A stretch of DNA of 64,000 bases. Source: Copromyces sp. CBS 386.78. Its lineage: Eukaryota > Ascomycota > Sordariomycetes > Sordariales > Sordariaceae. The position numbers were made by a program, and so were the translations under genes. Each line of letters begins with the position of its first letter. Positions within the stretch are counted from its first letter, which is position 1. The stretch covers positions 124,001-188,000 of the forward strand of contig MU839145.1 of NCBI GenBank assembly GCA_030685235.1. Direction: 5' to 3'. The notes under the pieces were generated by a model that saw only the letters and a program-made list of their open reading frames with translations, was not told the DNA's origin and did no database searches. Shown one piece after another: positions 11,424 to 24,455 of the stretch.

Positions 11424-13982
11424 GGACGTCGCGCATAGCCAGAGAGACATCGAGGTTGTTTGAGGGAACAACAGCCGCCATGGCAACACCAGCAACCCCA
11501 CGTCGCTCAACGCGTCTGAGCACTCTCGCCCGATTCGCCTATGAAGCGAACAATGCAAATGCCAGCTCGAGCTCTGCGCCGGTTGATCTAAGGTCTTGGC
11601 CAGTACGCGCCACGAAGGTCGACGAGGAGCATGAGGAAGACGAAAACGGAATTACCTTTGGATCCGACATAGAAGATGCCGTCAAATCTAATGGCTCGCC
11701 AGCCGTCAAGGCCAAGCGCAGGAACCCAATCGGCACGCGCAAGCGGAAGGCGACTGCACTGAAGAATGAAGAATCACTACCCGCCGCGACGAGAATCAAA
11801 ACAGAACGGAAAAGTACGAGGATCATCACCCAAACGGCCGAAGCCGAAGTGAAGTCGGATTCCGAGATCGACATCAACGATATCCCGGTCGCGGGCTCGT
11901 CTACTACATCGATCAGAAAACGCACAACACGAAAACCCGCCCGCAAGACAACCGATGCCCTCACCGGCGAGGTAAAAGTCGAGCCCCCTTCTGACTGGGA
12001 GGAGGTTTATAAGTTGGTCAAGGAGATGCGCATCTCTGGCCCCGCTGCCAATGCCGCCGTTGACACCATGGGATGTGAGCGTCTGGCCAGCAATAACGCA
12101 TCAGCACGCGACCGGCGGTTCCACACTCTCGTCGCCCTGATGCTGTCAAGCCAGACCAAGGATACAGTTAACGCGGAGGCGATGTTGCGGTTGAAGAAGG
12201 AACTGCCTCCCCATGCTGAGGGCGCGGAGCCCGGCTTGAATCTGGAGAATATGCTGGCTGTAGAGCCGGCCGTTTTGAATGAGTTGATCGGCAAGGTTGG
12301 ATTCCATAACAACAAGACCAAGTACGTACTTGCCCTCTTTCTCGAATTCACGGTTGCATAGTCGCATACTGACACGCCATAATTCAAACAGATACCTCAA
12401 ACAAGCCGCCGAAATCCTCCGCGACCGTTACAACTCCGACATCCCCGACACCATCGAAGGCCTCATGTCCCTTCCCGGCGTTGGACCAAAGATGGCCCAT
12501 CTTTGCATGTCCGCCGAGAACGGCTGGAACCGCGTCGAGGGCATCGGTGTGGACGTCCACGTCCACCGCATCACCAACCTCTGGGGCTGGCAGAACCCAC
12601 CCACTAAGACCCCCGAGGAGACCCGCCTTGCGTTGCAGTCGTGGCTGCCCCGCGACAAGTGGAAGGAAATTAACTGGCTGCTGGTCGGGTTCGGACAGTC
12701 GGTGTGTCTTCCGGTTGGAAGGAAGTGTGGTGATTGCGAGCTGGGCCTGAGGGGCTTGTGTAAAGCTGCGGAGAGGAAGAAGGTTATTGAGGGCAGGAAG
12801 AGGAGGGAGATTGTGAAGGAGGAGAAGGTGGAGGTGGAGATCGAGGAAGATAAGCGGGGCATGGTAATCAAGAGGGAGAAGAGAGAGAAGAAAATTGAGG
12901 TCAAGGAAGAGGAGGATGCCGAGGCCAGGGATGTTGTTGTCAACGAGCCCGTACCGCCGGCGGTTCGGGAAGCTGTTGCGGATCCAGCTGTGAAGACGGA
13001 AAGCATCGAGGATGTTGAGATGGAAGACGCCGATGAGGCTCAGTCGGGCATCGGCAACAGTGAGCCCGCAATCGTGAAGCAAGAAGGAGATGCCAACATC
13101 AAGCCCACGATAGAACACAGCCCGCCCATCATCAAGCAAGAAGGTATGAGGGTGAAGCGCGAGAGGCTCGCCGATGAGGAAGAGGACGATGAAGAGGCTC
13201 ACCAAAAACCTGTTGTCAAGGAAGAAGTCCTTAGGGTAAAAAAAGAACAGAGGGTTCAGGGATTGGATGCTGAGGAAGAAGAGAACCAGCCCCCGAACGT
13301 CAAGAGAGAGACTGGGCGCGTCAAGCGGGAACTAAGTGCTCATGATGAAGAGGGGTGGTCGGCACGTCGACCTCGGATCGTGAAAAGAGAATCCCAAAGG
13401 GATCTGGCTACCGTCAAGCAGGAGCTCGGTAGCGACGAGCAAGAAGACGACCTTCAGCCGCGAGTCATAAAGCCCGAAAATCCGAGAGTGAAGCGGGAGT
13501 CCCATGTCCACGAGCAAGGCGAGGAAGAAAACCATCGCCCACGCATCGTGAAGAGGGAATCCCTTAGTGGAGCTACGATCGTCAAGCGGGAGCCAAACCC
13601 TGGTAATGACGACGCGGAAGACCGCCAGGCACGCTCGGTTAAGAGGGAGCCACTCCTGGAACGCGCATCAGTAAAGCAAGAGCCCAATGTCGCCGATGGA
13701 GAAGAGCAGGAAGGCCATCACGGGCCAGCCATTGTCAAGCGAGAGGCTGGACGGGTGAAACAGGAGGCTGGGGACGAGCAAGGGCAGGAGGAAGAACACG
13801 ATGAACCAGTCGTCAAGAGTGAACCTGTCAAAGGGGAGCAAGAGCCTGTGAGGATGAAAAGGGAGGCTGTTGATGAAGGCGAAGAAGAGGAAGAGGAAGA
13901 GGAGGGCCTTCAGGTGAAAACGGATCATGGTGGTAGAGTGAAAGTGGAGGATGGAATGGCGAGGATTAAGCTCGAGAGGTAA
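11420..13982 (+). CDS. NTH1: Endonuclease III homologue (NTH1) with long acidic, SUMO-motif-rich tail
   Basis: Two exons (11420-12321, 12392-13982; 70-bp intron, GTACGT donor) give 830 residues, about twice the usual fungal Nth1. The DNA-glycosylase domain spans roughly residues 205-430. The helix-hairpin-helix [11 protein letters not shown] carries the catalytic lysine (K334) and GVDVHVHRI the catalytic aspartate (D355). Four cysteines (C406, 413, 416, 424) match the 4Fe-4S loop, though the last spacing is seven residues rather than the common five. The enzyme excises oxidised pyrimidines and nicks AP sites in base-excision repair. From about residue 430 the tail is an irregular repeat of V/I-K-x-E motifs between acidic stretches. 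I count 26 of them, plus three more in the N-terminal region. The extreme N-terminus ([14 protein letters not shown]) is basic and presequence-like. A second in-frame ATG at 11480 has an ideal GCCGCCATGG context, suggesting two products. Confidence 0.9.
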
Positions 13983-14189
13983 TGGTGACATAGAGTGTTG
14001 GGAAGATTTGGTTTATTTATGGGTCGCCAGGCAGGTCTTTCGGGGTAGATAGGTTATATCATAGAATAGAGAGACGAATAATAGATTCAATCAAGATCTC
14101 TCGCCTCTGCATTTTATTTCCTTTTGTTCACTTCCCATCTCAGCCCAGCTTCCTCAGATAATCCCTTTGCTTTAACACTCTCCTCAAGC

Positions 14190-14657
14190 TCAAACCAACC
14201 AAGCCTTAGCCTCCTCCTTCTTAAACACCTCTCCCCAGGTCTTGTCCTCCCCACGGCGGAACTCCTTCACATCAACAACATCCTTACCGCCAAAGTTGCC
14301 GTACAAGTGTGGACATCCGTTGGTATCCTCAACCTCGTCCCATTTGACGCTGGCCTGGTCAAAATTGGACAGGCGCAGCTTGAGGAGATAGAAGGAGGGG
14401 GTGGTGGTGAAGAAGAGGTCGGCTGTTGTTGGGATCTTCTCATGTTTTGTTAGCGCTAGCGTCAATTACGGAGAAAAAGGTTGAGAAATGTTGAAAAGAA
14501 CAGAACATACCTGCCACGAGGTGCTCAGATGCACAAAGCCATCCTTCTGGTCCAGCTCCGACAGTGGGTAGGACTCGGGGATTGGGCTAGGCGGGACTTC
14601 GGGCGTGATCTTGTACACGAACTCGGGGAGCGGGGAAGGAGGAGGAGGGATGACCAT
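14190..14657 (-). CDS. Small DUF952-domain protein
   Basis: Minus-strand gene of two exons: 14657-14511, then 14435-14190. The 75-bp intron has a GTATGT donor and a GCTAAC branch, and the protein is 130 residues. The domain reads FVYKITPE, then DGFVHLSTSWQ, ADLFF, LLKLRLSNFD, VKWDEV and CPHLYGNF. This matches DUF952, whose biochemical role is not established; it is sometimes grouped with glutathione-S-transferase-like proteins. An AAG three bases earlier offers an alternative acceptor that would add one lysine. The gene is convergent with NTH1, with only 207 bp between the stops, and divergent from the formaldehyde dehydrogenase gene across a 1.8-kb spacer. The start is the first ATG of the open frame and begins a proline-rich leader (MVIPPPPSPLP). 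Confidence 0.8.
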
Positions 14658-16453
14658 TTTGGGAGGAGGTTGGCTTTTGTATACGACGATATACTTGAAA
14701 ATTTATGTAAGAGTTTTGTCGCCGTTTCCGTCTTCTTCAATTTGCGGAATGTGAAGTAGAAGTGAAATGTGAGTTGTTGATTGTGTTGTCATGGGTTGAG
14801 ACTTGATCTGCTGTATCTGTTTGGTAGGGTTAGGGGTAACTGTGATTGGGACCTTTTGAACAACGTTGCTCCACATTGGTTGCGCCAGTCTGTCCTCGAC
14901 TCTTCACATGTTCGACAGACCTGTCACGTTGAGAGAAGTGTAACTTCCGTGCTTTTGACATCAGGAGCTGATAAGTCCAAGTGGAAGTCGAGTTGAACGT
15001 GAAGAGAAAACCTCGCTTTGAGGTCGTTCATCATCACATAAGCTAGGAGCCATGAGCCAACCGCACAGTCACTGCCGTATAAAACGATGTTTATAACGTG
15101 TGTCAAGAGCGATATAAGAGAATACGTTAATACGTCTGGCCTTTATTTCAAATCCCATGCGGGCCGCAAGTTACCTCAACTGCATTTACTACATTCATTG
15201 CTTCAACACTACAACGCAAAGCTCTCATCATCAGTTCGTATCTGTCATCGTCTTCGAGCTATTCAGCCAATGGGTAAAAGTAGCCAGTGGACCGTAACCT
15301 CCGGGCTCGGAAGAGCTCATCAGAGATGATCGGTCTCCGGGAGATGTAATCTAGCTAGGCGACTATCTTATCGCCAGGGTCCGAGGTAATCGCGGTGATT
15401 CTATATATCTTGACGGCGATAGAGGCAACATTGGCGGACTTCATAGCTACGACTCGGTACATACATCCAGCCGCAAAAGATGTGGTCCGGGAGCTCGTTT
15501 CTCGGCAACGATAACACCCGCCCGGCGGCGGGCCCAGCTGCACCTGTTGAGCGGTTTGGGAGTTTTTCTTGAGGTGAGATATACATGGTAGAAGAAGAAA
15601 TCTTTCAATCACGTAATTCTGAAGACATATCTGACAATCTGTCTATTCCCCTGACGTGAGGCGCTGGCGTGAACAGTGAAATCCACAGAAAGCGGGATGA
15701 GACCCCGCTATACATAGCTCGCTGCAACAGTGGCGGGGAGAAAGACGGGGGGAAATGTATTGAGGTGAGCAATAACCCAACATCACGCCTTGAAAATCGT
15801 AAGTGACCGTGAACGGAGAATTCGTGAGTGATATGCACTCTTTGTGGGAAAATAGCCAAATGGGAAAAGAACGGACTTGGGTGGACATGGCGAGATCTGC
15901 CGAGAGCGAGAGGCTTTTCAGTCGACAAGGCACGGGTTGGGTGTTATATACCCAAGATAGCTTAGACTAGTAAGAGTGTCATTATTTCCGGTAACATGAC
16001 CACTCAAAACACACTGCTTAGAAAGCCACAGCAATCCCCGGGATCCCGAGAAATCACCGAAAACCAGTCAGACAAACAGGCGAGAGAGACACTTTTTGGA
16101 GACTTCCAGTGCTACCTCGTCACCAAATTGACTGTAGTGTACGCCGTGTTTTCATATGTACGAGGAAGGGAAGAGGCTAATGAGACACTCTCACTCAAAA
16201 CCCGATCTATGATCTCTTTTACCGGTACGGTACGGAATCCACTTGGCGGAACCCCACCTTTTGGAAGGCGGGGTCGGCGCTGCGGTTGACGGAAAGAGGC
16301 CCCATTTTGCATCATTCCAAAGACGTCGACTCTCACCGAGCTCGCAGGCTTTCTTGGTTCCATCGTAGTCAGATAAATTGACTTGACCTTCTCCGAGCTT
16401 CATCTCATCTCCGGGTTGAATTAGGAATATTCATCTCTACACATTCACACACA
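14658..16453. other. Divergent intergenic region between DUF952 and SFA1 genes
   Basis: This 1.8-kb spacer serves as promoter region for both the minus-strand DUF952 gene and the plus-strand dehydrogenase gene. Minus-strand frames at 15605-15928 and 15643-15933 overlap each other in different frames and have no recognisable motif. I support no gene here. Confidence 0.5.
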
Positions 16454-17979
<1,526 letters not shown>

Positions 17980-20900
17980 GGGATAGTCATTGATTGCAAA
18001 TGCGTTTGGAGCGGGCAATTCGTGTCTTCTGTTTCGTCGATGAAAAAGGCTTTTGGGCAGTATGAGTTATGCCAGCCTGTGATACCAAGCTCTCAATAAC
18101 TAGAGATCGTATTTTGAGCAGTCTGAAGAAGCAAGCGTTGCATGCCGTTCGCCTTGGTCTTGCTTTGTGCGTGTCGGTCATAGTCAAGTCGGAAGATGGC
18201 CACGATCTTGTTGTGGCGAACCATCCAGTCGTTTTGGAAGCCCGAAGTGACAAGGTGAAAAGAAAGCAAATATCTGGTTCAATAATGGGGTGCATGTAAG
18301 CCAAGAAGTTTGCGAAAGAGGGTGGGTGATATGCCACGAAGGTTTTTTTTTCTCATGAATTTGCCATGCGATGGTCGTAAGTCTCCGAGCTATACCACCA
18401 ATGGTAGCGAGATGGTGAGACAAGAAAACCATGCGATGTGTCTTAATATTTGTGCGTTCGTGAGTGCATCGATAGAAAGGACGTCGGCGGCTCACTGACA
18501 TCGGGTTTCCTCCGTACTCCGCGCCGGGGTCAACGACCCGGAGAGACGATAAGGTGTTGTGGAAGCGTCCAGACTTGTTGTTTGTGTGGCTTTCTAATAT
18601 GTGCAACAATTTAGAGGCTTTAAGAGTTCATGATGGTAGCCAAAACTATCCATGGACGATGCGTGTGCCTTCTAAAACAGACATGTAGAATTTATCGAAT
18701 AGTTGTACGCATCAAATATGAAAAAGCAAGCCCGTCATCGAAGTCTATTGGCAATATGTATAAGAAGCCATCGTGTTCTTTGGCGATTCGTTGGCGTTGC
18801 GGTTGTGACAGTGACCGAGTGACATACAATCCCTTGGATGCAGGCGGCAATAGTTACTTGCGGTCCCGGTTCCTGAATGGCAGCGAATGTGGCAAGTATA
18901 GAAAGCCGGGGTGCTATGAATGGAGCAAAACGTCCCCCTCCTCGGATGATGTGGGGGATGGCGGTCTTGGGTATGCTTCTCTGGCGACCGGATGGAGACA
19001 TGCGCCGGCCGCCGGAAGCGGTGTAAGGGATCGTGGACAAATGCTGGCAAGCTGGGACCCCGGATCGGATGTGATACGGAGGATGGATGGAGGAGAGGCG
19101 GGGAGTGAGGGGCTTGAGGTTTGATCGCTTGCTAAGTATTTGTTCTCGGTATTTGCTTGAAGACGGGAGCATGCGAAATTTTGGGCAGCAAGCGAAGACC
19201 TGTACTCTCCCGAAAGCCAAAGTCGTCTCTTTTTGCCGATGAGGTTGACAATCGGCAAGAAGATGTTGATGTACAAAGCATTACGGTACCGGTGGTGGGA
19301 TGGCGTCTGGTTCGGCCTGATGTTCACTTGACGCTGACGGGTGTTGGACCCGGCAGATCGATCACTAACAACAAAGGAAGGAGCCGCATCTGAACTTCAA
19401 CATCCCGTCCTCCAGCCCGCTGGGGCTTCTGGAATGCAGGTTGGCGCACACAGTGCAGTCACCCAGACCCGGTGAAACCGAATCATCTCTTGCTTGCACG
19501 TGGTAAGAAGTGAGAAATAAAGGAAATAAATGCTTGAACCTGGCGTTCGGGGGGTTGATCAAGTTTTGCCGGGCAGGTAGCAGATGTTAGAGGCACTTAT
19601 AGGACGTGCTTGAGGCAGATAGGCGGCTAGCCGCCCCGCGTCGATGGACCCATTACCGGTATGTGGGAAGATGCGGGAGACTCAAGTACCAGCTCTGATA
19701 TTTCCCATTCTCATATCTTAAACTGGACATCGACGTTACGATGTCTTAAAAAACGGCAACTTGGGAACTACTGTTGGTGTAGTGTCTGTTGTGGCGGTCT
19801 TCTTCCGGCGGAGGTTGGAGGTTGGCGGAGGACAACACTAGCAAAATGCATAGCTCGTTGTTGCTGCAGCAGGTAAACGCTTCCCGAGACATGAAAAGGC
19901 CAAAGATGGCAAGCGCCAGGCAATCCAGACGTGGCCACCTCCAGGGACAGGAGACGGGGACAGAGAGAGCGAGGTGCATCTGAGGCCGGGAGATGGGCCA
20001 CTCGAGCAATAAATCCTTTGGTCATATTGGGTGCAACAAAGACGATGGATCTCGGACATGAGCAGCAACAAAGGCGAATCTTGGCGGTTTGTTTCGTGAT
20101 GAAGCAAAGGACGGGAGGTAGGCTGCCTGTAGTCGGAATGGGATGCGCAACCTAAGAGATACTCTGGGGTCTCTGACGCAACCCCCCAGTCTCGCAGCAG
20201 GGCCAAGTTTGTTGAAGGTATCCAGAGTCCTCCGATAGACCTGAGCAGTACCCCGGAAACGACCATCACCACCCTGCAAACACCAGTGGTACCCCGGGAA
20301 AGCGAGACCCCTAACCATGTGAGTTACCCTGTAAATCCCCGTACAACTGGATGCTGCACCCTGATAGTGCACGCAGTAGCTTACCTTATCGATCCCTGTG
20401 ATGCAAGACCAACTGTCTTCTGCGTGTCTAGACTAGGTTCCTTGTGCTTGCCGCTGTCCAAGGCCCGGGCCCGCTGCGCTGCCGGACGCGCATGATTACG
20501 CATGTCTGTAGCTGCCTGCAAGCGATGCCTAGGCACCAAAAGTGATGATCCAGTCGTGATGCATTCATTACCAGGAAGGCGGCTTGCGGAGTGCCACTCA
20601 TTCACAAGTCACAACAACCTAACACAACACCAATGGTATCGACAAAGGTCATGTTGTTTGTTGGCCACTGCATGGACTTCCACCACCCCCAACTGTCGTG
20701 AACCAAGAGGTTGTGCCGCATTGGGACGGGAGAATCTGGACTGGCGCCTGTGACCCCCTTCACCATCAGGTGGTGGTGACTGATGTGATCTGAGAGCTGA
20801 GCTGAGGTCTCACTCTCGGGGCAGTTTCTCGCTGCTCCTTGACTGTTCTCGGCAGGCCTGTCAAGTTCCATTCACAAGCTGACAACTCGCCTGAAGGCCT

Positions 20901-21926
20901 GGTCCCTTGGGAGGTTTTCCTGAGCTCATCCACCAACCTCGTGGGTCCTCGGCTTGTACGGAGTCGCTTGTACGGAGTCGCTTGAAGTCGCTTGGAGTCT
21001 CTGGCACTGACCACTGGCACCACTTTCGGTCGATCCAATCCCTTCCAATTCCCGGCGCCAACAACCACGGACAAGGGAGCCTTGGGTATTGTACTAGCGG
21101 GTCTTTACGACCAAAACACCAATTGGGCCCTTTATGCCGGCCCCAGCATTGCCTCCCGTGCGGCCGTGCCGTCATCGACACGCCCACGATGGCCGTGCTG
21201 TTCTCGATGGGACAACATGTCAGCCCCCAGACGTTGCCAGCATATGCTATGCCATGCCAGCAGCTAGTGTAGGCTAGATCAACCGCTCTACCGCCTCCCT
21301 CCTGCACACTGCGCGCCGTCCTTGGGGTCTTGGTCACCTCGGGTCTCTTGTAGCTCCCTTGTCACTTACACTGGTCACACATCACGTCCAAGTCGGTCCC
21401 CAGCTACTTCACCTACAACTCTTGTACTTATCCATCCCAACTCAACCACCCCCCGGCCAACGAGATCCAACGCTTTCCAGCCATTTCCACTTGCAACAAG
21501 AGTCTCGCGAAACTAGCCCGAGTTAATCTGCCACTTGGCCGCCTATCCCTTGGTTGTCCCCAAAAGATAACACCACGTGAGCTCTTTGTTGGCATCCGCT
21601 CATGACTCTCGGCTTCTCGGCTTGTCACCACCGGCTCTGTTTATAAGCATCCCATCCCGCCGACCTCGAAGCCTCCGTCGTTCAATCTTTCCTGACTCAC
21701 TCACTGCCTTTTGTCTCATCGGCCGTCTACCTATTGGTCGATTCGTCGCTCACCATTCACTCATCCCATCCTCGGGAAACCCAAACGGCAACTTAAAAAA
21801 AAAACAGACCAGAACTCACCCCAGGAGTCGCTGCTCTTCCTCCTCGCCAATTTCACAACCTCCACCCAAACCTCACCTTTACGTTATCCCAACCTCTACA
21901 TCAACTCAACAACCACCTCCGACAAC
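17980..21926. other. 3.9-kb region with no supported gene
   Basis: Composition is balanced and not RIP-like. Many open frames (such as 18630-19124 plus, 18735-19220 minus, 20861-21337 minus, 20907-21272 plus) overlap one another on both strands and translate to Trp/Cys/Arg-rich sequence without motifs. I therefore do not call them. The last 300 bases or so are pyrimidine-rich and probably hold the promoter and leader of the AN1 gene. A non-coding RNA or a species-specific small gene cannot be excluded. Confidence 0.45.
20953..20980. repeat. 14-bp tandem duplication
   Basis: Two perfect copies of CTTGTACGGAGTCG are followed by two shorter degenerate variants (CTTGAAGTCG, CTTGGAGTCT). This is a minor simple repeat in the geneless spacer. 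Confidence 0.85.
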
Positions 21927-22246
21927 ATGCCTGGACCCAGGAGACTCAAGTGCTCGCTCACCGAGTGTAGACTCCCCGCAGCGCCTATCACAGGCGACTG
22001 CACTTTCTGCGACGGTCACTATTGCAGCAAGCACCGCCTACTAGAGAGCCACAAGTGCAAGAACCTCGAAGACGTAAGTAGCAACAAGTCAAACTGGTGG
22101 CTTGCCGGGCTATCAGATGTCTTGCTTCAAGAGGAATTTCGTGCTGACATGAGTGTTTCTCCTATCATCAGTGCAAGAAGGAAGCATTCGAGGCAAATGC
22201 CCTGCAGCTCGAAAAGGAGCGGACGCGGGTCATCAGGGGGGTATAG
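21927..22246 (+). CDS. Small AN1-type zinc-finger protein
   Basis: Two exons (21927-22073, 22172-22246; 98-bp intron, GTAAGT donor, GCTGAC branch) give 73 residues. The AN1 zinc pattern is complete: C9, C14, C25, C28, C33, H36, H42 and C44, seen as CSLTEC, CTFC, HYCSKHR and ESHKC. A short charged helix follows and the protein ends ERTRVIRGV, as in other small fungal AN1 proteins. AN1 fingers occur in ubiquitin- and proteasome-linked stress proteins; the role of this short fungal form is not established. The intron falls at codon 49 in phase 0, just after the zinc finger, and exon 2 restores the family ending. This is the last intact host gene before the transposon block, 1.4 kb away. Confidence 0.88.
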
Positions 22247-23690
22247 TGGACGACTCTGCCATCGTCAGCGCCGGCGACAGTGTCAACGTCGTCAAGAGCA
22301 ACGTCTTTGCTCGCCTTCTACCGTTCGGCTCGGACTCGGTACATCGTCAGATACTCTACGAGAGGATGACGAACGGCAACTTACCATAACGAGAGAAGTG
22401 GTGGCAAAGTGCTGCGATGCGATTCACCGATACCGGCGATATCATCGAACGGTCTGACTGGGCGACGACTGCGACAACGAACTAGCGAACGACACAACGC
22501 TGAGCAAGCAGGATGGCGGCACTCACCCGGGATCCTCGGGCGATGTCACTAATCATCAGCCATCCACCCTCAGATTGGCGACTCTTCTATTGCATTTGAT
22601 TTTTCATCTTCTCAGGCGGGCGTTTGATATTTGGTTGGGAATTCTTCATTTCGAGAATCGGCGCTTGGGGAAAGCGCTCACATCCGGCAGCACTTTGGAA
22701 CAACGGGGTTTGCAGGCAGCATCATCTCTGCATGGCGTCAATGGACCTGGTCATCTTCTTTTTGGCTCGTTGATTTATGCAACGTGGTTTTCAGTCTTCG
22801 CGTGGAGGAAGCAAGAGGTCAAACAAGGGGTGGCCTAACAACGTGGCCGTGGTGTCGGTTTTGGGGATGGATGATGATCACATATAGATCTGGATCTGGT
22901 GGCTGTCCTGGAACGGCTGGCTGGGTCATGATGACCGGTCGGCGAATAGGGTTGTTTGCTCATCTCAATGACGGAAATCTTAAACCTGAATATCGGGTAA
23001 ATAGAAATCAGACATCCCCCAACGAACATGTCCGAAATCGTAACCCTGCGTGATACTGTTGATTTGATGGGTTGAAAGCGTTGGTGTCGGAGAGGAACTC
23101 CTAACCACAAAAGAAGCACCTTGTTGGGCAGCCGACAACCGGAGCGGTCTGCCGGGCGGCATTCGACTATGCTCACCCCATCTCTTATCTCCCGATAACC
23201 CCACGGGCCCCGGAGCCGTTCCATCCTCTTGGACGGCACACTGACGACACAGGCTGATAAGCCGATAAGACGACGCCCGACACCGTGCTTATATCAACTA
23301 ACTATGTGATACCTACCTAAGTATGCGAGCACAGGAATGACTAGAGATGACGGCGAGACGCCTTATGTCGTTTTCTTAGATTTGCCCAAGACCTATCTAC
23401 CTGCCTACTTGAGTACATCACCCACATTATGAGCAATTCTTTATCAACTCTAGTCTATGTTTCCTGCCTCATCGATCTTCGCAGCTTTCCCATGTCATGG
23501 ACCATGCCAAGCTGCATTGCACTTTTGGCTGATATCAAGAACTGGCGCTTGTCCACAAACGATCAAGTTCCTCGCTTCATTTCCTTCTCAGATGATCTGA
23601 GAAGTCAGATCAAGCTCAGTCGGCGCTTCAAATCCGCTGCCACTTACAAGCCAAAGAATTCCCTCTAGCAGGTACTCAATGTGTCGAATG
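22247..23690. other. Last unique host DNA before the transposon block
   Basis: Holds the AN1 3' UTR and spacer. Short frames (22575-22838, 22631-23053, 22835-23239 minus, 23429-23668) carry no motif. Composition remains balanced up to the target-site duplication at 23691. That makes the boundary with RIP-degraded DNA abrupt. Confidence 0.5.
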
Positions 23691-23698
23691 GCTAGAAC
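23691..23698. repeat. Left target-site duplication of the hAT element (GCTAGAAC)
   Basis: An identical 8-mer lies at 48226-48233, directly outside the opposite terminal inverted repeat. An 8-bp duplication is diagnostic of hAT insertion. Confidence 0.9.
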
Positions 23699-23720
23699 CA
23701 GGACCGGCAACAAGTCAAAT
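23699..23720. repeat. hAT left terminal inverted repeat
   Basis: Matches the reverse complement of 48204-48225 over 22 bp with three C/T transitions, each explicable by RIP. Confidence 0.88.
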
Positions 23721-23778
23721 TTCTCAAATATAAACCCTCTTAAATCCACCTCTAGAAGGGGGCAAATCCAGGGTAGAG

Positions 23779-23831
23779 ATTTGCTTGCAAATCCAAATCT
23801 GGGGTCCCCGGATTTGATTTTGCAAGCAAAT
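23779..23831. repeat. Subterminal 53-bp palindrome of the hAT element
   Basis: Two 26-nt arms (23779-23804 and 23806-23831) are nearly complementary around one central T; the core is CTGGGGTCCCCGG. The AAATCTGGGG part recurs near the right end (48180-48190). It may be a transposase-binding subterminal motif, as known for other hAT elements. Confidence 0.75.
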
Positions 23832-24161
23832 ATAATAGATTTGTTAGAATTATTGAAATTTGGTTATTTTTGCTATGTAAATCCCTGATTTAATGTTAAA
23901 ATCTATTAACAGGGCTCGATTGGGTTTTGGGAGATAGTTGTAGATTGGGAAAAATAGGGGTCGGTTTTAGGGTTGCCCTATAATTTCGAGCGGATAATTT
24001 TTGTATATAAAAATATAATATATCGTTTTTAAATACCTTTGCTAATATATCCCAATTAGTAATAATATTACTAAAATAGTTTAATAATATACGTACTTTT
24101 ATTAACGATCTATATAATGATACTATAATTAATACTCTTTCTAACTTCTAGTCCTTGTAGG
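23832..24161. other. hAT left-end interior before the first insertion
   Basis: AT-rich, RIP-mutated sequence between the subterminal palindrome and the LTR element. I see no coding signal; it is probably the transposase promoter and leader. Confidence 0.5.
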
Positions 24162-24166
24162 GTAAT

Positions 24167-24455
24167 TGATAGGAGAATCCCTAAATTCCCTACCATACCT
24201 ATATTATAGCTTAGACTAGTCATGACAGCCCAGATTAGCTGGGCTGCCATGGAGGCTCTAGTGCCATGCCCAGTCGCCAGTGCACAGGCCATCCTATAGC
24301 CCGTACCCTAGGCTCTCTACGAAGCATATCTACTGCGCGCAGACGGCTGGCTAGAAGCCAGACCTTTCCTCTTATAACATCTCTTCTTTTTTGCACACAA
24401 TATAACCTTATTTCTATAACCTTATATTACGTACAATCCTTCTTATCCCGTATTA
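24167..24455. repeat. LTR, left copy (289 bp)
   Basis: Begins TGATAGGAGAATCCC and ends CCCGTATTA. It aligns without gaps to 30349-30637; differences are almost all transitions. A sub-segment (GCCCAGATTAGCTGGGC) is palindromic. Confidence 0.9.

Noticed and set aside
18630..19124. 164-codon plus-strand frame in the SFA1-AN1 gap
   Set aside because: Overlaps minus-strand frames of similar length and has no family resemblance; typical of chance frames in GC-balanced DNA.
20861..21337. 158-codon minus-strand frame
   Set aside because: Trp/Cys/Arg-rich translation without motif, and overlapped by plus-strand frames of similar length.
21577..22044. 155-codon plus-strand frame overlapping AN1 exon 1
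   Set aside because: Reads the AN1 gene in the wrong frame and is Ser/Pro-rich because of the pyrimidine-rich leader.
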